Assembly: GCA_900129595.1 (NCBI GenBank)
Contig: FQWG01000001.1
Coordinates: 310,001-374,000 of the forward strand
From: Flavobacterium frigidimaris
GTDB taxonomy: Bacteria > Bacteroidota > Bacteroidia > Flavobacteriales > Flavobacteriaceae
Length of the DNA: 64,000 nucleotides
Reading direction: 5' to 3'
In this document: positions 44,665-53,586 of the stretch, piece after piece
Layout of the letters: the number at the start of each line of letters is the position of its first letter
Numbering within the stretch: the stretch's first letter is position 1
Made by a program: the position numbers and the translations under genes
Notes under the pieces: model-generated
The model's input: only the letters and a program-made list of their open reading frames with translations
Told to the model about the DNA's origin: nothing
Database searches by the model: none

Positions 44665-45195
44665 ATGAAAACTCTCGTAATTATAATTCATCCAACTTTC
44701 GAAAACTCGGTGATAAACAAACGCTGGATCGAAGAACTGAATCAATATCCGGATCAGTATACACTACATAATTTATACACCTTATATCCGGATGAAAAGA
44801 TTGATGTTGAAAAGGAACAGCAATTAATAGAAAATCATGATATTATCGTATTTCAATTTCCGTTTTACTGGTTCAATTGTCCGCCGTTATTAAAAAAATG
44901 GCTGGACGAAGTATTAACTTACGGGTGGGCTTATGGCAGTACAAGCGGCTATAAAGTGGCCAATAAAAAAATTGCTCTGGCTATTTCTGCCGGTATTAAT
45001 AAAGAAGATTACAGCGCAAACGGAAGGTACAAATATACCTTAGAACAACTGACTGCTTCGTTTGAAGTCACTTTTGATTATATCAAAGCGGACTATCAGC
45101 CTTTGTTTGCTTTTTATGGTGCAGAACATGATGCTTCTCCGGAAAGAATCGAAAAAAGCACTGAGGATTATATGTCATTCCTGAAATCACTATAA
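44665..45195 (+). CDS. NAD(P)H-dependent oxidoreductase, flavodoxin-like (KefF/MdaB type)
   Basis: 176 residues of the Flavodoxin_2 fold. KTLVIIIHPTFENSVINKRWIEEL binds FMN/FAD phosphate, HDIIVFQFPFYWFNCPPLLKKWLDEVL (starting near 53) is the family signature around the isoalloxazine, and YGSTSGYKVANKKIALAISAG follows. Enzymes of this type reduce quinones by two electrons and protect against electrophiles. Divergent from an HxlR regulator that probably represses it until such stress appears. Confidence 0.92.
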   Translation: MKTLVIIIHPTFENSVINKRWIEELNQYPDQYTLHNLYTLYPDEKIDVEKEQQLIENHDIIVFQFPFYWFNCPPLLKKWLDEVLTYGWAYGSTSGYKVANKKIALAISAGINKEDYSANGRYKYTLEQLTASFEVTFDYIKADYQPLFAFYGAEHDASPERIEKSTEDYMSFLKSL

Positions 45196-45464
45196 ATAAT
45201 TAATGTTGCTAGTTTAATAGTACTCTAAGAACCTGCAGACTTAGAAGAGATTAGTTATGTTGCACGCAAATTTTAAAAGATTTTAGCAGATGTAAACGGG
45301 TTTATTTATAATTAAAATCAAAATTAAATCTGATTTAATCAGCAGACTCGAATGACAGCGAACAGGTGAAGCAATATGCGTTAAAAAATCATTTTCTCCA
45401 CAATAATTTGCCTTGGTACAAAAAACAGCAACTTGAATTAATTATAAATATTCTTGCTTTTTTA
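45196..45464. other. Intergenic region
   Basis: About 270 bp between convergent genes before the shared terminator. It contains a GCAAATTTTAAAAGATTTTA stretch that resembles decayed Flavobacterium intergenic repeats, but no ORF. Confidence 0.3.
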
Positions 45465-45509
45465 AATCGAAAAACCCCTTTGCTAATGCAGTAAAGGGGT
45501 TTTTCGATT
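45465..45509. terminator. Bidirectional terminator with 17-bp perfect stem
   Basis: AATCGAAAAACCCCTTT (45465-45481) is the exact reverse complement of 45493-45509. It ends the rightward oxidoreductase transcript and touches the stop codon of the leftward B12 operon. Confidence 0.92.
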
Positions 45510-46719
45510 ATTTAAAATATAAGTCATACGCTCCTGCCACTTCTGTAGAAACTTCTCCGAGCCAGCCAGCTTCCTGATTGATTCCGGTATACACTTTCAC
45601 AAAATCTATCCCGGGAAGTTTTACGTACTTTCCGTCTTTATCTACAGCCCACGAAATATCAATATTAGAACCTTCATCATTATTTGGGGCGTTATCAGCA
45701 TATCCAAAATCAAAAGATTTACCTACCCAATAGTTTCCTGTACCGCTCTGATCGTAAAAATTGTCTTTTATTTTTGTTCCTTTCAGCGTATAGGATGACT
45801 CTGCGATCCATAACGGATAATAGCTCTGATCGTGAAATGCATTTTGTGTTTTATACCCTGAATTGCCCTGATTGTCCTGCCATTTAACATATTCTATATT
45901 GGCCTGCCAAAATTCATCTCCTGCAACCGGCTGTTTGTTGGGATCCGGTTTAAAATAAGTGATGCTGTAATTCTTAACTGTTGTATTTTTAAAGTATTCA
46001 CTTCCTGCAATTTCGTACCATTCATCTTCATCGGGTTTTCCGTTTTTATTTTTGTCGTAAGCCACTAAAATAATACCGGGTTCGCAAGATCCAAAACGCT
46101 CCTCACTGGCTTCACTTCCAAAAAACGCATTCCCTAAAATCTTAAAATCCCTGCCGTTCATATTGGGTATGGTATGGTCAAAGCCAAATACGACATAACC
46201 ACCAAAACCTCCTAATGATATCATACTGCTATTTGGCCCAACGATGGCCTTTTTTGCTGCACTGATCAAATTTGCTTCGGTATTTCCGGGTAAATATTCC
46301 GGAATTCCGTTAGTAAACTGACCTACTGCTGGACGAAAATCGAAGACATTTGATATGTATTTGCTATAATTTGCCGACTCTTTTGTCACGCTGATTAAAG
46401 AAGTGTATGTTTTTACCACTCCATTTGTTGTTAGCTTTAGAGTCAGAGGATAATTCTTTTGATAAGGACTGATAAAATCCAGCTCGGTATTTTGTGATAT
46501 TACAGAATCATTAATACTCCATGTTAGCTGAGCATTGGCTGGAAGCTTCGGGACAATACTGAGCACTTTAAAACGGTCAATTGTATAGTTTTCTTTAAGT
46601 ATCTCTGCAGGATCGATACTTCCCGGATCCTCTTCTTTGTCTGATTCGCAGGCAATGCATCCAAGCAACAAAATTAAGGATAATGTGATTTTTAAAATGT
46701 TAAAATGATTTTTGTTCAT
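45508..46719 (-). CDS. PKD-like surface lipoprotein of the B12 uptake operon
   Basis: 403 residues with a lipoprotein signal (LLLGCIACESDKEED, Cys near 24). A PKD-like Ig domain (about 50-115) precedes a larger beta domain with a calcium-binding-like DKNKNGKPDEDEWYE segment (about 228-242). Proteins of this kind accompany BtuB and BtuG in cobalamin loci of Bacteroidota and are thought to act at the cell surface in corrinoid capture. It is the third gene after the cobalamin riboswitch. Confidence 0.78.
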   Translation of the reverse strand: MNKNHFNILKITLSLILLLGCIACESDKEEDPGSIDPAEILKENYTIDRFKVLSIVPKLPANAQLTWSINDSVISQNTELDFISPYQKNYPLTLKLTTNGVVKTYTSLISVTKESANYSKYISNVFDFRPAVGQFTNGIPEYLPGNTEANLISAAKKAIVGPNSSMISLGGFGGYVVFGFDHTIPNMNGRDFKILGNAFFGSEASEERFGSCEPGIILVAYDKNKNGKPDEDEWYEIAGSEYFKNTTVKNYSITYFKPDPNKQPVAGDEFWQANIEYVKWQDNQGNSGYKTQNAFHDQSYYPLWIAESSYTLKGTKIKDNFYDQSGTGNYWVGKSFDFGYADNAPNNDEGSNIDISWAVDKDGKYVKLPGIDFVKVYTGINQEAGWLGEVSTEVAGAYDLYFK

Positions 46720-46799
46720 ATTTAATAAAATTGAGTATTCATTACAAATGCTATTGCATGTAATACGAAAGAATTAAAAAAATTAGCGGTTTTGTGATT

Positions 46800-47945
46800 C
46801 TAGTTTTTAGTTATAAAAGCGATATGTGCGGGAATGTTTCCTCCTGTCGTTTTCCATTTTAATTTTCCGTCAGGAGTAAAACAATAGATGTAACCTGTTA
46901 CGACATAATTCTGTGCATCGGTGATGTATATTTCTTTTGTTTCCGGATTGACCTGTATTCCATACGGAATCATTATTTTCTTATCTGTTCCGTCAGTAAT
47001 GACTTTATCACTAATGACTTTTTTGGTTTTGGTATCTAATATTCCGTACGTAACTTTATTACTATTTGTGAGATAACTCCAGGAAACACTATAAAAATAG
47101 AGCAAATCATCGACCAGACACATTCCCGAAACCGGAATATCAAGCTGCATCTTTTTCTCATCGGTTTGACTGTCTATCACAAAAAGATTGGATGGTGTAT
47201 TGTAATAGTCTCCTCTGGAACTTACGTAAATATCTCCGCGGGCATCTATTTGCATTCCGTAGAGATTGATGCCAACATCTATTTTTTTAGTTTCGGTAAA
47301 GGTTTCCAGATCGATAACCGAAACTGTTCTGTCGTAGTTAGGAACCCGATAACCTCCTGAATTTGCCACATACAATTTCCCATTGCGTATTACCATTTGT
47401 TCAGGCTGATACCCTACTGTTACTTTTCGCTTTATTTCTAATGATGCGGTATCAATTTCAGCAACAAAACCTATCTCGGCATTGGGATCTATGGCCACCG
47501 GACCTGCATAAGAGCTGACATAAGCTTTGTCTTTATAAAAGGCTACATACCTGCAATTGGGAATGTCTATTTTCTTGATGCGTTTTGCCGTCCATTTATC
47601 TATGACCTCAACTTTGTTCGAGCAGTTGATCACTGCATAGACTTTATTCCCGTATATTTTGATATCGTTGCCTACATCTCCCAGTTCTTTGACAACTGTA
47701 GGATTACGTTCTGAATAAATATCTGTGGTATAATTTCCCGTTCTGTAATTGAATACATCAATACTGGCACGGTTCATTCCCATATTTCCCTCGTTAAGAA
47801 GATAAAAACCTTCTATTTTTCCGTCACTTCTGGGAGCGGCAACACTTTTATCCGATGAAGGGAAAACGGTTTCTTCTTCACGGCAGGAAGCAAAAGCAAG
47901 GACTACAAATAAACTAAGGACTAATTTTGCTGTTCTCTTTTTCAT
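46800..47945 (-). CDS. BtuG-like YncE/DUF5074 beta-propeller lipoprotein
   Basis: 381 residues, lipoprotein signal (VLAFASCREEE, Cys near 21), then seven-bladed propeller repeats such as VGYQPEQMVIRNGKLYVANSGG and VGINLYGMQIDARGDIYVSSRG. BtuG of Bacteroides thetaiotaomicron is a surface propeller that binds cobalamin very tightly and sits over BtuB; the fold and gene place here match it. The start overlaps the stop of the receptor gene by 4 nt, so the two are made together. The cobalamin role is inferred from context. Confidence 0.8.
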   Translation of the reverse strand: MKKRTAKLVLSLFVVLAFASCREEETVFPSSDKSVAAPRSDGKIEGFYLLNEGNMGMNRASIDVFNYRTGNYTTDIYSERNPTVVKELGDVGNDIKIYGNKVYAVINCSNKVEVIDKWTAKRIKKIDIPNCRYVAFYKDKAYVSSYAGPVAIDPNAEIGFVAEIDTASLEIKRKVTVGYQPEQMVIRNGKLYVANSGGYRVPNYDRTVSVIDLETFTETKKIDVGINLYGMQIDARGDIYVSSRGDYYNTPSNLFVIDSQTDEKKMQLDIPVSGMCLVDDLLYFYSVSWSYLTNSNKVTYGILDTKTKKVISDKVITDGTDKKIMIPYGIQVNPETKEIYITDAQNYVVTGYIYCFTPDGKLKWKTTGGNIPAHIAFITKN

Positions 47946-49993
47946 AGCTCAATACTGATTATAAATTTTAAGGTACGGCCCAGCATTGGATAATTGTAAA
48001 TTACCTCATACTGCTGATGGAGTACATTGTTTAATTCTACTGATCCTTTCATTTTATACTGCTGAAATACAAAAGATTTTTGTATCGCTAAGTCATGCGT
48101 ATACCAAGGCTGAACTTCATTGACTTTTATGTTGTTGACATTGCCATTGTATCGTTTCCCAACATATATAAAACTATAATTAAAGTTCCATGTTTTATAA
48201 TCGGCATTTACTATTCCGGATCCGCTATGCCATGGCGTGTAGGGTATCTGATCTCCATAAGAAGAGAGTTCTAAACCTGCAAATTTTGTGTAATCTCTGC
48301 TTTGAGAATATGTGTAGGTGAGATTTGTCGCTACATTTACTTTGCCAAAATGCATTCCCATATTGACTACAGATTCTATTCCTTGTCCTTTTACCTGTCC
48401 TATATTGGTCATCATCCAGCGGAATAAATTTCCGGTTGGTGCAGCGACGATTTTATCTTTGGTATTGGTATAATAACCATCAATCTGAAAAGAAAGTTTA
48501 TCGAAAAAACCTTTTTCTACTGGCAAATTATAGGTAAAACCAACATCATACTGATTCATGTATTCCGGTCTTAAAGTACTGGAACCAACCATAGTATAAT
48601 ACAAGTCATTAAAAGTGGGCATCCTGAAAATACGTTTGGCAAATGCCCTTACCGTAAAATCATATTCTTTAAATGGTGTATAACCAATAAATAATGCGGG
48701 AGTAAACTCTTGTTTGTCCGGAGCTTTTGCATTGAATCTCACTTCTTCCTGAACATAAGTACCTACCACATTACCCAAAACTTTAAATCCTCCCAATCTG
48801 TAAGAACTGGCGAGAGAAAACAATCCCGTATAACGCTGTGGATACGAAAACAAGGTCTGGATTCCTCTTCTGGTAGCGTTTAATCTGTTGTACTGAAAAT
48901 CTGTAGACAACGAAACATCCCACGTGGGTAATATACTGTACATATTTACTGCCGAAAAATAATATTCCTGCTGGTAATAACTGTCGTCTGATTGTGCTCC
49001 TTCGGTTACCGTTTCACCTAAAATATTAGTGGTGTCTCTGGCAACATAATGGGTATAATCATAAGCATATTTAGCTTTTGCCTGAAATTTATATTTTTCT
49101 GTAAAATCTTTGACTAAAGTTCCTTGTGCAAAAAAATTCTTATCGTACTGCCTAAAGCCATCAGAAAACTTATTCTCGACAATTGCGCCTGGTGCTCCTC
49201 TGTCTGAATCATAATAATACACTTTGGCATCCCAGGAACCCTTATTTATTTTTCCGTAAAGTCCGGATTCAAATCGGAATGCTTCTATGTCACTATTGTG
49301 TCTGGTGGCAGTGGTATCATAGGCTACAGTTCCGTCAAGATTGTTTCTTTTATATCTGTATTTGTATTCCCCGTTAGATTTAATGTATTCAGAACTCACA
49401 CTCAGACTGAGTTTATCGCTCAATTTTTGTTCCCATCTAAAAGAAGGATCAATATAATTGATGGACATTGTTTTGTATCGTACTAGCAGATTTGTCTTTT
49501 TTGTACCAGTAAAAACAGGGCGTTTTGTTCTCAGATAAATCGTCGAAGCTGCAGCAAAATCTTTAGCCGACTGAAAGATTTCGCTTTTCTGGCCATTGTA
49601 CATCGTCAGGGATTCCATATCATCTAAAGAGTATTTCCCTAAATCTGTTACTCCGTTCTGTGCATTCCCTAATTGTATACCGTCATAAAAAACACCAACG
49701 TGATGTGTACCCATATTACGCACATCAACCGTTTTAAGACCGCCCAAACCGCCATAATCCTTAATTTGTGTTCCTGCAAAATACCGAAGGGCATCTGCAA
49801 CATTGTGGCTTGCTAAATTTTCGAGCAATTTTCCTGAAAGGGATTGCACCGGAATTACTTCCTGATAGGGTTTTCCTTTTAGTATTACTTCTTTTAAAAC
49901 CCGTAAACTATCATTAGATGTTTGCGAATAAAGCAAAATTGGGGTAAACAATATAAAAATGAAAAAGAGTAGTTTTTTTGTATTACACATCAC
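47942..49993 (-). CDS. btuB: BtuB-like TonB-dependent cobalamin receptor
   Basis: 683 residues with a signal peptide (FIFILFTPILLYSQ). The plug domain begins near residue 40 (PVQSLSGKLLENLASHNVADALRYFAGTQI) and has DVRNMGTHHVGVFYDGIQLG (about 95-114); the barrel ends with GRTLKFIISIEL. The N-terminal carboxypeptidase-like domain of SusC proteins is absent, as in BtuB. The first gene behind the cobalamin riboswitch, so its substrate is almost surely a corrinoid. Confidence 0.9.
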   Translation of the reverse strand: MMCNTKKLLFFIFILFTPILLYSQTSNDSLRVLKEVILKGKPYQEVIPVQSLSGKLLENLASHNVADALRYFAGTQIKDYGGLGGLKTVDVRNMGTHHVGVFYDGIQLGNAQNGVTDLGKYSLDDMESLTMYNGQKSEIFQSAKDFAAASTIYLRTKRPVFTGTKKTNLLVRYKTMSINYIDPSFRWEQKLSDKLSLSVSSEYIKSNGEYKYRYKRNNLDGTVAYDTTATRHNSDIEAFRFESGLYGKINKGSWDAKVYYYDSDRGAPGAIVENKFSDGFRQYDKNFFAQGTLVKDFTEKYKFQAKAKYAYDYTHYVARDTTNILGETVTEGAQSDDSYYQQEYYFSAVNMYSILPTWDVSLSTDFQYNRLNATRRGIQTLFSYPQRYTGLFSLASSYRLGGFKVLGNVVGTYVQEEVRFNAKAPDKQEFTPALFIGYTPFKEYDFTVRAFAKRIFRMPTFNDLYYTMVGSSTLRPEYMNQYDVGFTYNLPVEKGFFDKLSFQIDGYYTNTKDKIVAAPTGNLFRWMMTNIGQVKGQGIESVVNMGMHFGKVNVATNLTYTYSQSRDYTKFAGLELSSYGDQIPYTPWHSGSGIVNADYKTWNFNYSFIYVGKRYNGNVNNIKVNEVQPWYTHDLAIQKSFVFQQYKMKGSVELNNVLHQQYEVIYNYPMLGRTLKFIISIEL

Positions 49994-50107
49994 TGATTTA
50001 ATTAAATAAACTTCGGGATGTAATAATCATAAGCAATAAGAGAGAATCCTGTTATAAATAGCAGGTCAGTTCTTGTTGTTCAACTTTATTCCACGAAAGT
50101 CGTAAAC

Positions 50108-50285
50108 TATGTGATTGTGGCAGGTCTCCTGACTTGTTCCATCTTCAAACAACCTTCTCATCCGCGGCGCGAACAATGGTATTAGTAACGTTTAAAGACT
50201 TGTATAGAACTTACAGTAGCGGGTCTGTTCAGGATTTGCACCTGATTCCCTTTTAACTATTTTCTCAAAATACTAAAAAATAGAC
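50108..50285 (-). promoter_or_regulatory. Cobalamin (adenosylcobalamin-class) riboswitch
   Basis: On the minus strand: GAATCAGGTGCAAATCCTG with ACAGACCCGCTACTGTAAG (the B12 core), then after a variable arm GCCGCGGATGAGAAGG and the 3' box AAGTCAGGAGACCTGCC. These are the conserved blocks of the cobalamin aptamer. It lies 114 nt before the BtuB-like start and should switch the three-gene operon off when B12 is present. A -7 box (TATCTTTG, 50298-50305) lies just upstream. Confidence 0.95.
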
Positions 50286-50297
50286 CAAAATCTGGTG

Positions 50298-50305
50298 CAA
50301 AGATA
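50298..50305 (-). promoter_or_regulatory. -7 promoter box of the cobalamin operon
   Basis: TATCTTTG on the minus strand fits TAnnTTTG and is 13 nt before the riboswitch. No TTG at ideal spacing seen. Confidence 0.5.
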
Positions 50306-50777
50306 GCACTATCTTATAAAAAAGAGGTCGTGCCAAATACAATTTATATTTATCGTAATAAATTAAGAAATAAAAACGAAACTGTCTCTGCTAATTAATC
50401 TGCTTCTGCATAACTAAAAGTTAGTTTAATGTCAGAATCTGGTGAAATGGAACCTGGTGAAAATGTAAAAATCTGAAATATTTAATTCTGGCCTTGTGGG
50501 TTCCTGCATAACTCTTAGCATACAATATTATAAACATAGCCAACAGTTTTAACCGTTAGAGCATAATATATATCACGATTCGTTTCCCAAGGTTGAAGCC
50601 TTTCATGACAGTATTCTAAAGGAGGATTTTTCTTTTTTAGGCTAACGACTGGTTATTCTTAATTTTTCTCGTTTCACAGGTTTTCGTGTCGATCCAGAAT
50701 GTTCTAAAAAGTTATTTACGATAGTAGGGTTTACAACATTCTTTTATTCTAAATTGGCCATATGATTGTGCAAAATA
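50306..50777. other. Intergenic region
   Basis: About 470 bp between the B12 operon promoter and the next leftward gene end. No ORF, terminator or repeat that can be supported. Confidence 0.3.
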
Positions 50778-51026
50778 CTATCTGAAAATTGTGATAGTAT
50801 CCGCCAAATTTTCTTTGCAGATAAAGGCTTTAATGAATTCCTGAACTTCATTATTGGTTTCAGACGGAGTTGCAAATGAATTAATATGAAACTCATCATC
50901 CTGATCCAGAATGTGGATAATTTCGGTATAACCTTTTGAGATTAAACTCCCCTTTAATTTAATTATATTCAACTGTTGTTGACTATCCAACTCCTTACGA
51001 ACCTTTAGTTTTATAGCTTTATCCAT
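50778..51026 (-). CDS. Hypothetical small cytosolic protein
   Basis: 82 residues, no signal or membrane helix, charged N-terminal helix (IKLKVRKELDSQQQLNIIKLKG) and mixed alpha/beta pattern. No family recognised. Monocistronic in appearance. Confidence 0.45.
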   Translation of the reverse strand: MDKAIKLKVRKELDSQQQLNIIKLKGSLISKGYTEIIHILDQDDEFHINSFATPSETNNEVQEFIKAFICKENLADTITIFR

Positions 51027-51661
51027 TGCATATATTTTTAAATTAACAAACCTGATTTCATTCTCAAATATAAATATTAATTAGTTATGATTTTTCATAA
51101 AAAGCGACGATAAAATATTATTTATCAACACAGTAATAAACATTAGTTTAAGAAATTGTTATTAATTTAGTAGAATAACAATTTGATTTTACGGTAATTT
51201 TTACTAGATTATTGGATTAAAATTTAAATAATTTTAGAACTCTGATATGAAAAATTAAAAAACAAGCTGTACTTTCTTACTTAAGAAAATACAGCTTGTT
51301 TTTTATTAAATATACTTTGATGTTTTTTTTAATTCATACGACAATAAGATTACTTTAAAAAGAAACTAAAAGTATTGGTTTTACAGTTCTTTTTTAAGAA
51401 AAAACAAAAATTAATGACTATTCTATTCTACACTTAAACAAAAGCAATTCAAACTGTTAGACTAATAAAAAATATTTTTAAGAGAAAAGATCTAATTTTT
51501 TGGATTATATTTCAAACTAAAAAGTCAATTATAACGTAATTACCAGAAACGATAGTCTTGTAATGAGATAAATTCAATTCACTGTTACGTTTTTGGAAAA
51601 ATATTGAGTTTTATCTTATTCCTGATTATCGTTATTTTATTTAATTTTAAGAAGATTAACT
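51027..51661. other. Divergent AT-rich region with an orphan terminator
   Basis: About 630 bp between two genes pointing away from each other. Apart from the hairpin at 51260-51306 no structure or ORF was found. Confidence 0.4.
51260..51306. terminator. Orphan terminator hairpin
   Basis: AAACAAGCTGTA and TACAGCTTGTTT are perfect complementary 12-bp arms with an 18-base loop and T runs on both strands. It lies between divergent genes, so it ends no known gene and may close a small RNA. Confidence 0.75.
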
Positions 51662-51907
51662 GTGGACAAAATTAATGTACAAAGATTAAAAAAGACTTTA
51701 GCTTATCTGGAAAGCAAACAGCGCGAATTACAAAGAAATCACGAAACCGACACCCGCACTATCGAATCACTGATCAAATTTCTAAAAAAGGATATGCTGG
51801 AGCAATTTAAACTGTACCATTACGACATCTACATCAAAAACGAAATTCACAATACTGAAACTTTTATTCAAAGTGTTCAAAGCATTATAGATAGTAATTC
51901 TCATTGA
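51662..51907 (+). CDS. Small helical protein, GTG start
   Basis: 81 residues from the GTG at 51662; mostly charged helices with coiled-coil character (VQRLKKTLAYLESKQRELQR). No family recognised. Its stop codon lies inside the following terminator stem. Confidence 0.45.
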   Translation: MDKINVQRLKKTLAYLESKQRELQRNHETDTRTIESLIKFLKKDMLEQFKLYHYDIYIKNEIHNTETFIQSVQSIIDSNSH

Positions 51908-51932
51908 AGTTAATGAGAATTACTATTTTTTT
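51893..51932 (+). terminator. Terminator overlapping the stop of the 51662 gene
   Basis: AGTAATTCTCATT and AATGAGAATTACT form a 13-bp stem (51893-51924) with a very short loop, then a T8 run. Confidence 0.8.
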
Positions 51933-51941
51933 TAATTAAAA

Positions 51942-53456
51942 TCAATTGCTTTGGGTTATTTTATTAAATTCTTCAAGAGATTTAGTAGGATCTGCAGTGG
52001 CATATTCATTTTCAGGTTCCGGAATCACATGAATTTTTGAATCACTTAATGCTACTATCGCTGAACATACGTATACCCCTATTTTTCCCTCACTGTATTT
52101 AAAATCCAATAAGGTTAGTTTGACTACTTCATTGATGGAGAGTTCGTAGTAATTTCCGTAACGAATAATTTTAAAATAAATCTCTTTGCTTTCTACAATT
52201 TCAAATTGATTGGTTTGAATGTTTTCAAAAACAAAATTGTTCTTGACATCTTTTTCATTAAATCCCCATGCCCTGAACTGAACAAAACCATTTACAAAAT
52301 CAATGGATATATAATAGGCCGTTCCCTGCTCATCACATTCGATTACGAAACCTGTTTTTCCCATTCCTTCAACAGCCAGTGTTCCTTCCCAAACAAAATT
52401 TTCTGAAGGTTTTTCAAAGCAAAAGACTTCATAACCGCTTCGACAGCCAATGCGCCATTTATTTTCATTTTCTATCACGAAATTAGCTGAAGGATTTCCT
52501 AAAATCGGAACCGGAATTGGTAAGTTTCTCTGGTGAATTGTTCTTTGATAAAGCGTTCTCCAATGGTGGTAGGTCTTTAGTAACAATCTGCCGTTACTGT
52601 CAACATCTAATTGTTTTGGCGGCGGAATTACGCGAAGTGTGTTGACATTTCCTCCAACAAAGTAAAAGTTATATATCAAATAATACTCTCCTTCTTTTAC
52701 AATTCTTGCGGCATAATTGCCTTGCGGCATTAAAACATTATTATGAAAAGCGTGATATTCTCCTTTAAAATCCGGAGAAAACCAATAACGCACTTTTATA
52801 TCTTCACGAATGGAACCTAATAGATAATGCATTCCTTTTATTTCGACCACACAGGGACATTCAATGTCATCATATACGTAGGCTACATGCAGCGGTTTTT
52901 GAAGGACAAAACCTTTCTCGCCTCTTTTTGCAACACCAATACAGCCTCTTCTATAGGTTGGTCCTACAGCACTTCGGGCACAAATTAATAAATAATCTTC
53001 ACCTTCAAACTGGTATTTATAAGGATCTCTGAAACTAAGCCATTCCCGTGGGTTATTGTCCCGGCTTTCATAATAAGGTGCTTCACTTCTTAACGGTAAA
53101 CCGTATTGATTGTCTTTTGTCCAGTGAATTAAATCAGGCGAAACGGCACGGCCCACTTTTTGTGTAATTCCTTTGTCCTGACGCTTTAGACCTGTATAAT
53201 ACATTTCGTAACCTTCTCCTTCTGAGTTCTTACTGACATGCATTGTCCACAACATATCATCGTCCCATTCTCCGGGATCTCCTACAAACAAAGCGTTTTT
53301 TACTCTTCTCCACGAAAGACCATCTTTAGAAACTGCATGTGCAATATAATCGTGATTAGGTATAATTAAATGAAATAAATGATGCACTCCGCTATCATCT
53401 ATAAATACATCAACGTCTCCTATTTCCCAATTACTAAAACCTGAACCTGAATACAT
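51942..53456 (-). CDS. GH32-like (clan GH-J) beta-fructosidase homologue
   Basis: 504 residues, no signal peptide. The five-bladed propeller motifs of clan GH-J are visible: an N-terminal Asp segment NWEIGDVDVFID (D14/D16, place of the nucleophile), FRDP at 142-145 (the RDP transition-state motif) and the acid/base EC at 199-200 in DIECPCV. After about residue 340 a beta-sandwich follows, as in GH32 invertases. The expected reaction is hydrolysis of sucrose or fructosides in the cytosol. The next gene upstream (130 bp) makes sucrose, so the two may set the sucrose level together; a glycan other than sucrose cannot be excluded. Confidence 0.8.
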   Translation of the reverse strand: MYSGSGFSNWEIGDVDVFIDDSGVHHLFHLIIPNHDYIAHAVSKDGLSWRRVKNALFVGDPGEWDDDMLWTMHVSKNSEGEGYEMYYTGLKRQDKGITQKVGRAVSPDLIHWTKDNQYGLPLRSEAPYYESRDNNPREWLSFRDPYKYQFEGEDYLLICARSAVGPTYRRGCIGVAKRGEKGFVLQKPLHVAYVYDDIECPCVVEIKGMHYLLGSIREDIKVRYWFSPDFKGEYHAFHNNVLMPQGNYAARIVKEGEYYLIYNFYFVGGNVNTLRVIPPPKQLDVDSNGRLLLKTYHHWRTLYQRTIHQRNLPIPVPILGNPSANFVIENENKWRIGCRSGYEVFCFEKPSENFVWEGTLAVEGMGKTGFVIECDEQGTAYYISIDFVNGFVQFRAWGFNEKDVKNNFVFENIQTNQFEIVESKEIYFKIIRYGNYYELSINEVVKLTLLDFKYSEGKIGVYVCSAIVALSDSKIHVIPEPENEYATADPTKSLEEFNKITQSN

Positions 53457-53586
53457 ATTATTTAATTTTTTTATTTAATGTTGGGTTTAATTTCTTAAAT
53501 TTTACATGACACAGCTGCAGCATAGTTTTTTGGAGTCCAGAATCTATGTTGCCGGTATGCCAGAACCCGTTACGCCCAACGTTTAT

